Assembly: GCA_963795435.1 (NCBI GenBank)
Contig: CAWCHV010000007.1
Coordinates: 1,984,001-2,048,000, forward strand
Length of the DNA: 64,000 bases
Origin: JAFKFI01 sp963795435
GTDB taxonomy: Bacteria; Pseudomonadota; Alphaproteobacteria; Acetobacterales; Acetobacteraceae
Reading direction: 5' to 3'
Shown here: positions 18,036 to 26,736 of the stretch, one piece after another
How positions within the stretch are numbered: position 1 is the stretch's first letter
How the letters are laid out: each line of letters starts with the position of its first letter
The notes under the pieces: model-generated
The model's database searches: none
What the model was told of the DNA's origin: nothing
Seen by the model: the letters and a program-made list of their open reading frames with translations, nothing else
Translations under genes and position numbers: made by a program

Positions 18036-18812
18036 TCAGCGGCGCAGCTCCATCTGGATGGGGCCTTCGCGGCGCCCGTGGGTGAACTGATCCACCTCGG
18101 GGTTGCCGCTGTCCATCAGCGCGGAGGCCGGCCCGCTCCAGACGATTTTCCCCCGATGGATCATCGCCGCCGCATCGCCGATGCGCCGGGCGGAGGCCAT
18201 GTCGTGGGTGATCGCCACCGCCGTGCTGCCGAGCCGCTTCACGCAATCGACGATCAGCCCGTCGATCACGGCGCCCATGATCGGGTCGAGGCCAGTGGTC
18301 GGCTCGTCGAAGAACATCATGTCGGGCTGTGCCGCGATGGCGCGGGCCAACGCCACGCGCTTCTGCATCCCGCCGGACAGCTCGGCGGGCGACAGCTCGC
18401 CCACGCTCGCCGCTAGGCCGACCTGGGCGAGAATCTCCCCCGCCCGCTCGCGTGCCGCCGCGCGGCTGATCCGGCGTTGCGCGAGCAGGCCGAAGGCAAC
18501 GTTCTCCCAGACCGGCAGGCTGTCGAACAGCGCGCCGTTCTGGAACAGCATCCCGATCCGCGCCCGCGCGGCCTCGGCGTCGGCGCGCCGCATCCGCAGC
18601 ACGTCCTCTCCGTCGATCTCGATCACCCCGTCATCCGGCCAAAGCAGCCCGAGCACGCATTTCAGCAGGACCGACTTGCCCGAACCCGAGCCGCCGATCA
18701 CCACCATCGAGGTGCGCGGCATCACGTCGAGGTCGATGCCGTCGAGCACGCGCTTGTCGCCGAAGGACTTGCGCAGCCCGCGAATCCGAAGCTTCGGGCG
18801 CGCGTCCGTCAT
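18036..18812 (-). CDS. mlaF: ABC transporter ATP-binding protein, MlaF-like
   Basis: This 258-residue ATPase likely powers retrograde or anterograde phospholipid transport between the membranes with an MlaE-type permease. Walker A is GGSGSGKS, the signature LSGGMQKR, Walker B MMFFDEPTTGLDP, and the switch histidine is in ITHDM. The C-terminal region carries HGRREGPI, typical of MlaF where it contacts MlaB. The ATG at 18812 overlaps the mlaE stop by four bases. MlaD (MCE), MlaB and MlaC homologues are not in the window, so they must be encoded elsewhere or be absent. Confidence 0.92.
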   Translation of the reverse strand: MTDARPKLRIRGLRKSFGDKRVLDGIDLDVMPRTSMVVIGGSGSGKSVLLKCVLGLLWPDDGVIEIDGEDVLRMRRADAEAARARIGMLFQNGALFDSLPVWENVAFGLLAQRRISRAAARERAGEILAQVGLAASVGELSPAELSGGMQKRVALARAIAAQPDMMFFDEPTTGLDPIMGAVIDGLIVDCVKRLGSTAVAITHDMASARRIGDAAAMIHRGKIVWSGPASALMDSGNPEVDQFTHGRREGPIQMELRR

Positions 18813-19594
18813 CGGGCGAAGAACATCTCGGTCAGCACGTAGTCGAAGGCGAGAATCAGGATGGAGGCGGCGACCACGGCGGCGGTGGTCGCGGCGCCCA
18901 CGCCCTGCGCGCCGCCCCGGCTGTTGTAGCCCTGAAAGCACCCCATCAGCGCAATGAGGAAGCCGAACACCGCCGCCTTGGCGAGCCCCGAGACCACGTC
19001 GGTCGGCTGAACGAAATCGAGCGTGTTCTTAAGGTAGGTGGCCTGGTTGAAGCCGAGCTTGAGGATGGCGATGATAAAGCCGCCCAGAACGCCCAGGATA
19101 TCGGCCACGATGACCAGCAAGGGCAGGGCGATGGCGCCCGCCAGCAGCCGGGGGGCGACCAGGTATTTCATCGGGTTGGTCGAGAGCGTGGTGAGCGCGT
19201 CTATCTGGTCGGTCACGCGCATCGTGCCGATCTCGGCAGCCATCGCCGCGCCGATACGCCCGGCCACCATCAGCCCCGCCAGCACCGGGCCGAGCTCCCG
19301 GGTGACGGAGAGCACCACGACGCTCGCCACCGCCCCCTCGGCGGAGAAGCGGGCGAAGCCGGTGTAGGATTGCAGGGCCAGCACCATGCCGGTGAAGATG
19401 GCGGTGAGCGCCACCACGGGAAGGCTGAAATAGCCGATCTCCAGCAGCGCTCGGCCGAACATCCGCCAGTAGAAGGGTGGCCGCACCAGATGCGACAGGC
19501 CCGAGAGCGCGAAGATAGCGAGCTGCCCGGTGAACCGGCACGCGGCGAGGCTCGCGCGGCCGACTGCGGCGAGCAGGTCGAGGATCGCGTTCAC
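18809..19594 (-). CDS. mlaE: MlaE family lipid ABC transporter permease
   Basis: The 261-residue integral membrane protein has the family pattern of an N-terminal amphipathic stretch and five or six helices, with the recognisable region MVVLxLQSYTGF-type (GMVLALQSYTGFARF), ELGPVLAGLMVAGRIGAAMAAEIGTMRVTEQIDAL-type core and YLVAPRLLAG. It is the permease partner of the MlaF ATPase directly downstream (overlap four bases) and overlaps the alr stop by four bases upstream. This three-gene coupling suggests shared expression of lipid transport and cell-wall precursor supply. Confidence 0.93.
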   Translation of the reverse strand: MNAILDLLAAVGRASLAACRFTGQLAIFALSGLSHLVRPPFYWRMFGRALLEIGYFSLPVVALTAIFTGMVLALQSYTGFARFSAEGAVASVVVLSVTRELGPVLAGLMVAGRIGAAMAAEIGTMRVTDQIDALTTLSTNPMKYLVAPRLLAGAIALPLLVIVADILGVLGGFIIAILKLGFNQATYLKNTLDFVQPTDVVSGLAKAAVFGFLIALMGCFQGYNSRGGAQGVGAATTAAVVAASILILAFDYVLTEMFFAR

Positions 19595-20655
19595 GCCCCG
19601 CGATAGACCCGCGCGAACCGCCGGCCGAGCGAGGTCAGCACCTCGTAGCCGTTGGTGCCCGCCGCCTCGGCCACCGTGTCGGGTGGCACGGACGGGCCGA
19701 TCAGCTCGAGATGGTCGCCCACGCCGATATCCGGCCGGGCGGTCACGTCGTAGGTCGTCAGGTCCATGGACACACGCCCTACCAGCGGGACCGGCCTGCC
19801 GTCAAAGAACGCCGCCCCGCGACCGGAGTGCGCGCGGTGCCAGCCGTCGGCGTATCCGACGCCCACCGTCGCGATGCGGCTTGGCCGATCGGCCCGCCAT
19901 GTGCCGTTGTAGCCGACGGTCTCGCCCGCCGCGATGTCCCGTACCTGCATCACTCGCGCCAGCAGCCGGACCACCGGGCGCATCGGATTGGGCCGCCCCG
20001 GCGTGGGATTGATGCCGTAGAGCGCCGCCCCCGGCCGCGCGAGGTCGGAGGCGAATTTCTCTCCGAGAAAGATGCCGGAGGAATTCGCCAGGCTGGCGGC
20101 CGCCCTCGGCAGTCCGGCGCGGGCCTCGGCGAAGCGGCCGAGTTGCCGCTGGTTCATCGGATCGTCGGGGATTTCCGAGGACACCAGATGCGTCATTAGG
20201 TAGCGCAATGCGATCCCGTCGAGCCGGGCGTGGTCCGATTGGAGGACCGCGAGCTCGCGCGGGTCCAGCCCGAGGCGGGACATGCCGGTATCGACGTGCA
20301 GCAGCGCGGGCAGGATGCGTCCGACGCGGCGGGCTTGCGCCGACCAGGCATCCACCTCGGCAAGCGAGCCGAGGACCGGCAGGATGCCGGTTGCCGCGTA
20401 TTCGGCCTCGGTACCGGGAATGAGCCCGTTCAGCACGGCCAGCATCCCGTCGGGCAGCAGATCGCGGATCTCCAGCGCCTCGCCCAGATGCGCGACGAAG
20501 AAGTGCCGGCAACCCTCGCGATGCAGCCGCGCCGCGACCTCCCGCGCGCCGAGCCCGTAGCCGTCCGCCTTCACCACGCCGGCGACCGCGCCGGAGGGAT
20601 GCCGCTCGCGCAGCAGGCGCCAGTTGGCGGCGATCGCGTCGAGGTCGATTTCCAA
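19591..20655 (-). CDS. alr: alanine racemase, start displaced by a repeat
   Basis: Alr is a PLP enzyme that makes D-alanine for peptidoglycan. The fold-type III barrel begins EIDLDAIAANW, with the PLP lysine in VVKADGYGLGA (normal AVVKANAYGHG), and the catalytic tyrosine region GVGYADGWHR near the C-terminus. The gene has no ATG or GTG start close to the barrel. The nearest in-frame candidate is TTG at 20655 (354 residues); another TTG at 20700 lies inside a palindromic repeat element that fills 20676-20757. The original start may have been overwritten by that element. The frame also stays open to 20910, which would fuse repeat-encoded residues to the enzyme. It is coupled to mlaE by a four-base overlap. 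Confidence 0.88.
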   Translation of the reverse strand: MEIDLDAIAANWRLLRERHPSGAVAGVVKADGYGLGAREVAARLHREGCRHFFVAHLGEALEIRDLLPDGMLAVLNGLIPGTEAEYAATGILPVLGSLAEVDAWSAQARRVGRILPALLHVDTGMSRLGLDPRELAVLQSDHARLDGIALRYLMTHLVSSEIPDDPMNQRQLGRFAEARAGLPRAAASLANSSGIFLGEKFASDLARPGAALYGINPTPGRPNPMRPVVRLLARVMQVRDIAAGETVGYNGTWRADRPSRIATVGVGYADGWHRAHSGRGAAFFDGRPVPLVGRVSMDLTTYDVTARPDIGVGDHLELIGPSVPPDTVAEAAGTNGYEVLTSLGRRFARVYRGA

Positions 20656-20675
20656 GAGGGCGGCTGCGGAGCAGA

Positions 20676-20757
20676 CCCCTCCCCCAACCCCCTCCCACAA
20701 GGGGAGGGGGCCCTCTTCTCCCTCTCCCCTTGCGGGAGAGGGCCGGGGTGAGGGGTT
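20676..20757. repeat. REP-like palindromic intergenic element between dnaB and alr
   Basis: Two GC-rich hairpins lie side by side: CCCCCTCCC (20688-20696) with GGGAGGGGG (20702-20710), and CCCTCTCCC (20720-20728) with GGGAGAGGG (20734-20742). This pattern of paired palindromes beginning cccctccccc and ending in ggggtgaggggt is a widespread mobile-type intergenic repeat. It runs from within 3 bases of the dnaB stop into the alr 5' end. Confidence 0.8.
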
Positions 20758-20759
20758 AC

Positions 20760-22253
20760 TCAATCGTGCCCCGAATGGCGCAAGTCCAGATCCGCGAATC
20801 GGGTGAACTCGGCCTCGAAAAACAGCTGGAGCGTGCCCGTGGGGCCATGACGCTGCTTGGCGATGATGAGGTCGGCCTGGTTGTGCACCTTCTCCATCTC
20901 GCGCTGCCATTTCTCCAGCGCGTCCTGGAATTTCTCCTCCGAATCAAACGCCATCTGCTTGGGCGCCCGCTGGGCGAGGTAGTACTCGTCGCGATAGATG
21001 AACATCACCGCGTCGGCGTCCTGCTCGATGGTGCCTGATTCACGCAGATCGGCAAGCTGCGGCCGCTTGTCCTCGCGGCTCTCCACCGCGCGCGACAGCT
21101 GCGACAACGCGAGCACCGGAACCTCCAGCTCCTTGGCGATCGCCTTCAGCCCCTGGGTGATCTGGCTGATCTCCAGCACCCGGTTCTCCGGCCGCGTCCC
21201 GGCGGCAGGCCGCATGAGCTGCAAGTAGTCCACCACCACGAGGTTGAGGCCCTTGGTGCGCTTGAGCCGCCGGCAGCGCGTTCGCATGGCCGACAGCGTG
21301 AGCGCCGGCGTGTCGTCGATATGGATCGGCAGGGATGCGATCTCGCGGCTGACCTGCACGAACTTGTCGAACTCGCGCTGACCGATGTCGCCGCGCCTGA
21401 TGCGCTCGCCGGAGATGCGCGCCTCCTCGCTCAACAGTCGGGTGGCGAGCTGCTCCGCGCTCATTTCCAGCGAGAACACCGCGATGCCGCCCTTGGGCAC
21501 CGCGTCGGGATCGTCGCGCCGCGCGTCCGCCAGCATCGCCTGCGCCGCGCCGAACGCGATCTTGGTGGCGAGCGCGGTCTTGCCCATGCCGGGCCGCCCC
21601 GCCAGGATCAACAGGTCCGACGGGTGCATCCCGCCCATCTTGGCGTCGAAGTCGCGCAACCCGGTCGACAGGCCCGAGACGCCGCCGGCGCGGTGGAAGG
21701 CGCGTTCGGCGCCGAGGATCGCCTCGGTGAGCGCGTCCTTGAAGGTGATGAACCCGCCGCTCGCGCCACCGTCCGAGGCCAGCTCGAACAGCGACTGTTC
21801 GGCGGCCTCGATCTGCTTGGGTCCGTCCAGTTCCGGCTCGGCGCCGAAGGCGTTGTTCACCACCGTCTCGCCGATGTCGATCAGTTGCCGCCGCAGCCAC
21901 GCATCATGCACCGCGCGGCCATATTCGCCGGCGTTGATGATGCCGACCATCGCGGTGAGAAGTTGCGCGAGGTAGGCGGTGCCGCCGACCTCCTCCAGCA
22001 CGCCGGAATGCTCGAACTCGCCCTTCAGCGTCACCGCGTCGGCGAGCTGCCCCGCCTCGATGCGGCGCGCGATCGCCTGGAAGATGCGGCCGTGGATCGG
22101 ATCGGCGAAATGGTCCGGTGCGAGGAACTCGCTGACCCGCTCATAGGCCTTGTTGTTGGCCAGCAGGGCGCCGAGCAAGGCCTGCTCGGCCTGGACGTTG
22201 GAGGGCGGCAGGCGCTGGGAGAGCCCCAGGAGGGGCGAATCGATGGTATTCAT
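20760..22253 (-). CDS. dnaB: replicative DNA helicase
   Basis: DnaB is the hexameric 5'-3' helicase of the replication fork. The 497-residue protein has the N-terminal domain (NVQAEQALLGALLANNKAYE), then a RecA-like helicase core with Walker A GRPGMGKTALATK, Walker B VVVDYLQLM, the QLSRAVE/RPQLADLRESG arginine-finger region, and the C-terminal AKQRHGPTG. The ATG at 22253 is preceded by about 80 bases with no other gene. It is the first gene of a long same-strand run ending at the SDR; alr follows across an inserted repeat. Confidence 0.97.
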   Translation of the reverse strand: MNTIDSPLLGLSQRLPPSNVQAEQALLGALLANNKAYERVSEFLAPDHFADPIHGRIFQAIARRIEAGQLADAVTLKGEFEHSGVLEEVGGTAYLAQLLTAMVGIINAGEYGRAVHDAWLRRQLIDIGETVVNNAFGAEPELDGPKQIEAAEQSLFELASDGGASGGFITFKDALTEAILGAERAFHRAGGVSGLSTGLRDFDAKMGGMHPSDLLILAGRPGMGKTALATKIAFGAAQAMLADARRDDPDAVPKGGIAVFSLEMSAEQLATRLLSEEARISGERIRRGDIGQREFDKFVQVSREIASLPIHIDDTPALTLSAMRTRCRRLKRTKGLNLVVVDYLQLMRPAAGTRPENRVLEISQITQGLKAIAKELEVPVLALSQLSRAVESREDKRPQLADLRESGTIEQDADAVMFIYRDEYYLAQRAPKQMAFDSEEKFQDALEKWQREMEKVHNQADLIIAKQRHGPTGTLQLFFEAEFTRFADLDLRHSGHD

Positions 22254-22334
22254 GCAGCCACCAGGATACGCCCCGCCGTGCGCGTCGGTTAGCCATCTCA
22301 GCCTGTGGACGACTGTGGATAACGGGGGGCGGCA

Positions 22335-23411
22335 CTAGGCTGCCGTGATCTCCGCCCATAGCCGGTCCGCGCCCGCGCGCGCCATGTGGCGGCCGATGAG
22401 GAGGTTCCACTCGGCCTCGTTGCCGAACTCGTCGCGCCAGGACCACAGGCGCTTGGTCGAAAAGTGCAGGCTGTGCTCATAGGTGAAGCCGATCGCGCCG
22501 TGCACCTGATGGGCGATGCCGGCGCCAAGGCCGGCCGCCTCCCCGGCGCGCGCCTTGGCGGCGGCGATCGGCAGCAGGCTCACGTTGTTGGCGACGGCCT
22601 CCGCGGCGAGGTCGGAGGCGGCGATCGCGGCGGCGGTCTGGCCGGCGAGCACCGCGAGGTTGTGCTGCACCGCCTGGAACTTGCCGATGGGCCGGCCGAA
22701 CTGCACGCGGTCCTGGGCATACTGGGTCGAGATCGCCACGATCCGCATCAAGGCGCCCGCCATTTGCAGGCTGCGCATCGCGGCACCCACCGCGCGTAAC
22801 TGCAGCGGCCCAATGCCGTCGCCGGCCGGCTTCACGTTCTCCGCTGGCAGCACGCCGTTGAAGCGCAGGGTGTCGCGCGGCTCGCGGGCGAGATTCTCCT
22901 CGGGCGAGGCCTGAAAGAACCCCGGCGGGACGCTCGCGACGAGGTTTTGTCCGTCATGCTGGGCCAACACGACGGCGGTGACATCCGGGCTGCGGCCCCA
23001 GGGGACGCGGGTGGCGGTGCCCTCGATGCGCCACCCGCCGCCCTCGCGCCCCAGGCGGAGGCCTTCGCCCGTTGCGACCGGCGCAACCGTGAGCGGCCCG
23101 TCGGGAATATCGAGCTTCGCACCGGCCAGCAACCAACTCGCGAGCATCGTCTCCGCCAAGGGGAGCGGCAGCGCGTGCTCGCCGGCGACGCGGAGCAAGC
23201 TCAGCGCGTCCGGGATCGCCACGCCGAAGCCGCCCGCGTCCTCCGGCACAAGCGCGCGGTGCAGCCCGGCCTCCTCGACCGCCGCCCAGGCCGCCGCCGG
23301 CCAGACGCCCTGCTCGGCCTCGCGCAGCACCTTGGTCTCGCAATGCTCCTGGAACAGCCGCGATGCGGTCTCGCGCAGCATTTCGCCAGGGGAATCCGTC
23401 GTCGAGTCCAT
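22335..23411 (-). CDS. acyl-CoA dehydrogenase family protein
   Basis: This 358-residue flavoprotein belongs to the short-type acyl-CoA dehydrogenases often forming heterocomplexes. The C-terminal domain is clear: RVQFGRPIGKFQAVQHNLAVLA, KARAGEAAGLG and HQVHGAIGFTYEHSLHFSTKRL; the Glu in TYEHSLH lies where the catalytic base is expected. The N-terminal helical domain is more divergent, with the flavin-site strand region reduced. The ATG at 23411 is favoured by length. The gene is divergent from the amidohydrolase. The acyl substrate is unknown and no partner dehydrogenase is nearby, although the CoA-transferase cluster lies 8 kb away. Confidence 0.87.
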   Translation of the reverse strand: MDSTTDSPGEMLRETASRLFQEHCETKVLREAEQGVWPAAAWAAVEEAGLHRALVPEDAGGFGVAIPDALSLLRVAGEHALPLPLAETMLASWLLAGAKLDIPDGPLTVAPVATGEGLRLGREGGGWRIEGTATRVPWGRSPDVTAVVLAQHDGQNLVASVPPGFFQASPEENLAREPRDTLRFNGVLPAENVKPAGDGIGPLQLRAVGAAMRSLQMAGALMRIVAISTQYAQDRVQFGRPIGKFQAVQHNLAVLAGQTAAAIAASDLAAEAVANNVSLLPIAAAKARAGEAAGLGAGIAHQVHGAIGFTYEHSLHFSTKRLWSWRDEFGNEAEWNLLIGRHMARAGADRLWAEITAA

Positions 23412-23482
23412 TCCCGTCCGCCTTCTGGTCCGCCTTTGCCCGTGCCAAGCTAGCACCGGTCCGCCGCAAGGAAAGAGCGCCC

Positions 23483-24754
23483 ATGCAGATCGCCCAATCG
23501 GTGTCGGCGAGCCGCGCCCTCGCCGCCGGGCTGTTCGACACGCTGTGCCGCGACAGCCTGGACACGCCGGGCGTCACCCGGGACCCTTACGGCCCCGGCG
23601 AGCAGCGGGCGCACGCCACCGTCGAGCAGGCGGCGCGCGGCCTCGGCCTCGAGATCACGCGGGACGCGGCGGCCAACCTCTACATGACCTGGCCCGGACG
23701 CGATCGCGCGGCCCAGCGGGTGATCGTCGGCTCGCATCTCGACAGCGTGCCGCACGGCGGCAACTTCGACGGCGCGGCCGGCGTGATCGCCGGGCTCGTC
23801 GCGGTGGACGCGCTGAAGCGGCTGGGCTGCGAACCCGCCTGCGACCTCACCGTCATGGCGATCCGCGTCGAGGAGAGCGTCTGGTTCGAGGTCTCCTACA
23901 TCGGCAGCCGCGGCGCGCTCGGCACCTTGCCGCAGGGTGCGCTGGAGGCGGTCCGGCGGGACACGCGACGGCCGCTCGCGGCACACATCGCCGAGTGCGG
24001 CGGCGATCCCGACGCTCTGCGCGGAGGCGCGCGCCATCTCGATCCGAAAGCCTTGCGGGCCTATCTGGAACTGCACATCGAGCAGGCGCCGAGTCTGGTC
24101 GAAGCGGATCGGCCGGTGGCGATCTGCACCGGCATTCCGGGGAATTTCCGCTTTCCCGAGGCGCGCATCGAGGGCGCTTACGATCATGTCGGACTGCCCC
24201 GTCGGTTCCGACGGGACGCGGCACTCGCGGGTGCCGAATTCTTCGTCGCCCTCGACCGGCTGTGGGAGGACTACGACGCGCGAGGCATCCCGATGGCCTG
24301 CACGATCGGGCGCTTCCACACCAACCCGGACACGCATGGCATGACGATTATTCCTGGCGAGTTCCGCTTCTCGCTCGATGTGCGCGCCTACGACGCGGCG
24401 GTGCTCGCCGAACTGGAAAGGCGCACCGACGCGATCATCGGCGAGATCGAGCAGCGTCGGCGCGTGCGCTTCGACGCCGGCAGGCGGGCGCGGGCGGCGG
24501 TGGGGCAGGTCGATCCGTCGATCGCGGCGGCGCTGACCGCGGGGGCGGCCGCCTTGCGGATTCCCGTGCTGCAACTCGGCAGCCCCGCCTCGCACGACGC
24601 GGCGGCGTTCGCGGCTTGCGGCGTGCCGATGGGAATGCTGTTCGTCCGCAACCGGAACGGCAGCCACAATCCGCGCGAGGCGATGGAGATCGGGGATTTT
24701 CTTGCTGCCACGACGCTGCTGACGTGGTGGCTGGCGGAGGAATGCTGCCGCTGA
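23483..24754 (+). CDS. M20-family amidase: N-carbamoyl amino-acid or allantoate hydrolase-like
   Basis: The 423-residue metal-dependent enzyme hydrolyses a carbamoyl or ureido group, as in N-carbamoyl-L-amino-acid hydrolase (HyuC) or allantoate amidohydrolase. Metal ligands appear in GSHLDSVPHGGNFDGAAGV, RVEES (the Glu pair), LELHIEQ and the C-terminal GSHNPRE. The lid domain carries FHTNPDTHGMTIIPGEFRFSLDVR. The ATG at 23483 has GGAAAGAG upstream. No hydantoinase or allantoinase gene is in the window, so the exact substrate cannot be told. Confidence 0.9.
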   Translation: MQIAQSVSASRALAAGLFDTLCRDSLDTPGVTRDPYGPGEQRAHATVEQAARGLGLEITRDAAANLYMTWPGRDRAAQRVIVGSHLDSVPHGGNFDGAAGVIAGLVAVDALKRLGCEPACDLTVMAIRVEESVWFEVSYIGSRGALGTLPQGALEAVRRDTRRPLAAHIAECGGDPDALRGGARHLDPKALRAYLELHIEQAPSLVEADRPVAICTGIPGNFRFPEARIEGAYDHVGLPRRFRRDAALAGAEFFVALDRLWEDYDARGIPMACTIGRFHTNPDTHGMTIIPGEFRFSLDVRAYDAAVLAELERRTDAIIGEIEQRRRVRFDAGRRARAAVGQVDPSIAAALTAGAAALRIPVLQLGSPASHDAAAFAACGVPMGMLFVRNRNGSHNPREAMEIGDFLAATTLLTWWLAEECCR

Positions 24755-24900
24755 GCGTGGTCGACGCCGCTTGCCTCGGCCGCAAAAGAATCCTGCGATT
24801 TTCCTGGGAACTGTGAACCGCTTCACCGCGCGGCGCGCCGGAATGCGCGAAAACCCCTCCAACGGATGATGACCATCCGGGCTCGCAAGGGGAAAATCCG

Positions 24901-25221
24901 ATGCGCACTTCCATGATCGCGATGATGGCGGTTCTTGGGCTTGCCGGATGGCAGATCCAGGGCGCGGCAACGGCGAACGGCGGCCACCCGCTCCGCACCG
25001 CCTACGAAGACACCGTCCAGCGCTACCAGAGCGGCCAGTCGGTCCAGCAATCCACCGCCCCGCAGCGCGTGCAGCCGCTGGCCGACGGCGCCAATGCGAC
25101 GGGCGTCGACAACTCGAAGCTGGCGGACGCGGGCGACATGAGCGGCGTCGACAATGCCAAGCTGGCCGATGCCAGCGACATGGTCGGCGTTGACAACGCA
25201 CAGCGTGGCCGGACGGCCTGA
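24901..25221 (+). CDS. small secreted protein with 14-residue repeats
   Basis: I recognise no family. The 106-residue product has a likely signal peptide (MRTSMIAMMAVLGLAGWQIQ, cleavage near AATA-NGG), a polar Gln-rich stretch (VQRYQSGQSVQQ) and three 14-residue repeats of the form L-A-D-A-x-D-M-x-G-V-D-N-A-K. Each repeat holds two or three aspartates, so it could bind a metal such as Ca2+, though no EF-hand or RTX pattern is met. The ribosome-binding site AAGGGG sits six bases before the ATG. It precedes the cyclase on the same strand but with 149 bases between them. Confidence 0.68.
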   Translation: MRTSMIAMMAVLGLAGWQIQGAATANGGHPLRTAYEDTVQRYQSGQSVQQSTAPQRVQPLADGANATGVDNSKLADAGDMSGVDNAKLADASDMVGVDNAQRGRTA

Positions 25222-25370
25222 GGCGCCGTCCGCCGCCCCGCGAAGTCCCGAACGGCGCATGGCCGCGATGCCGGAGCTTCCGGTGTCGCGGTCATCGTTT
25301 GGCGCCCCATCTCGTCACCCCGAGCCGCGCCTGCCAGGATGCTCTCCGGACCCGAACGGAGGACGAGAGC

Positions 25371-26270
25371 ATGAGCGGTGCCGCGCACGACCATTCGCGA
25401 TGGGGCGCCGCCGACCAGGTCGGCGCCGCCAATCTGCTCACGGCGGAACGGCGGCTCGCGGCGCTCGGTCTGGTGCGGGAGGCACGCATCTATGACGTCA
25501 GCCACACGATCGCCGCCGGGGCGCCCTACATGGCGCCCAACCAGACGCCGTATCTCCTCTCGATTTTCGCGTCCTGGCGCGACAGCCTGAAGCGGCGCCG
25601 CAAGCTCGGCTTCACCAACGACGCGGGCGGCAACCTCGAACGCATCGAGATGACCACGCATGTCGGCACGCATATCGACGCGCTCGGGCACTTCACCAAG
25701 GGCGACCGCCTCTACAACGGCTTCGACGCCAACGAGACAGTGACCGACTGGGGCCTCGAACGCCTCGGCATCGAGCGGATGCCGCCGATGGTCACGCGGG
25801 GCATCCTGCTCGACGTCGGCGGCCTTGACGGCGGCGCCCATCTCGCTCCCGGCCGCGTCGTCACGCCGGACGATCTCGCCCGCGCCGAGGAGGCCGCCGG
25901 CGTGCGGATCGGCGAAGGCGACGTGGCGCTGATCCGCACCGGCTGGGGCCGCTATTTCGGCGTCGACAACGCGCGCTACCTCGAAGGCGAACCCGGCATC
26001 GACGTCCCCGGCGCGCGCTGGCTGACCTCGCGCGGCGTGGTCGCCATCGGCGCCGACAACATGGCGGTCGAGGTGCTGCCAAACCCCGACCCGCGAGTGG
26101 GGATGCCGGTGCACCAGCACGCGCTGGTCGAGGCCGGCGTGCATCTGATCGAGAACCTCGCACTCGACGAACTGGCGCGCGACGGCGTGCGCGGCTTCTG
26201 CTTCATCCTGCTCGCCACGAAATATCAAGGCGCGACCGGCTGCCCAGTACGGCCGATTGCGATGGTGTAG
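25371..26270 (+). CDS. cyclase family protein, kynurenine formamidase-like
   Basis: This 299-residue protein belongs to the metal-dependent cyclase/kynurenine formamidase fold. The family metal motif HxGTHxDxxxH is present as HVGTHIDALGH (around residues 98-108). Another conserved patch, DVSHTIAAGAPY, marks the N-terminal part. The ATG at 25371 follows GGAGGACGAG, a strong ribosome-binding site. It is longer than true KynB (about 210) and resembles the DUF-type cyclases of aromatic catabolism loci, so formamidase activity is not assured. The neighbours do not define a pathway. Confidence 0.88.
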   Translation: MSGAAHDHSRWGAADQVGAANLLTAERRLAALGLVREARIYDVSHTIAAGAPYMAPNQTPYLLSIFASWRDSLKRRRKLGFTNDAGGNLERIEMTTHVGTHIDALGHFTKGDRLYNGFDANETVTDWGLERLGIERMPPMVTRGILLDVGGLDGGAHLAPGRVVTPDDLARAEEAAGVRIGEGDVALIRTGWGRYFGVDNARYLEGEPGIDVPGARWLTSRGVVAIGADNMAVEVLPNPDPRVGMPVHQHALVEAGVHLIENLALDELARDGVRGFCFILLATKYQGATGCPVRPIAMV

Positions 26271-26330
26271 GCTAATGACAGCCCGAGCCTTGGCACGAGA
26301 TGCGGCGGGGCGGTCCACTCCCAACGGAAG

Positions 26331-26690
26331 TCATTCCGCTCGAAGCGGCGGATCGAGCGCGGCGATGGGCGGGAGCGGCCCGTCGTAGCGTTCGATCTCC
26401 ACCAGTGTGCTTTGCGCCGCGCACCCCTGCGACAGCCGGGACGCGCCGACGTCCGGCGTCACGACATCGGGGTTTCCGTGCTTGTCGAGACCGGCCCCGT
26501 CCCGCCGCCGAGCCGATGTCGTCGCGTTCGAGCGGCGTGGTCGCCGGCAGCACGATGTCGGCGAACTTGGCCTGCGCGGTCCAGGACTGTTCGTGGACAA
26601 CCACCGTCTCGGGCCGCCGCCAGGCGCGGGCGAGTCGAATCAAATCCTGATGGTGGTGGAACGCATTGCCGCCGGCCCTCCTGTCGCCAT
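26331..26690 (-). pseudogene. remnant of a molybdopterin oxidoreductase (BisC/DMSO reductase family)
   Basis: Two pieces of one enzyme are joined with a large internal part missing. The upstream piece, in one frame, reads GGNAFHHHQDLIRLARAW, then ETVVVHEQSWTAQAKF and ADIVLPATTPLERDDIG, typical of the fourth-domain region of biotin sulfoxide/TMAO reductases. The downstream piece, in another frame, reads LDKHGNPDVVTPDVGASR, then LSQGCAAQSTLVEIERYDG, the C-terminal end, and stops at 26331. In intact homologues these segments are expected roughly 150 residues apart; here they are about five codons apart. The region upstream of 26690 holds no further homology. So a once-present oxotransferase gene has been deleted internally and lost its 5' three-quarters. 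Confidence 0.78.
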
Positions 26691-26736
26691 GACTGCGGCG
26701 CCCGGCGTCACGAGCGCGCCTCGCCCTGACGCGATC

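Noticed and set aside
24955..25193. Similarity between the ADAG/ADAS strings of the two repeat proteins
   Set aside because: The DNA and the rest of the units differ; one is secreted and the other is not, so common origin is not supported.
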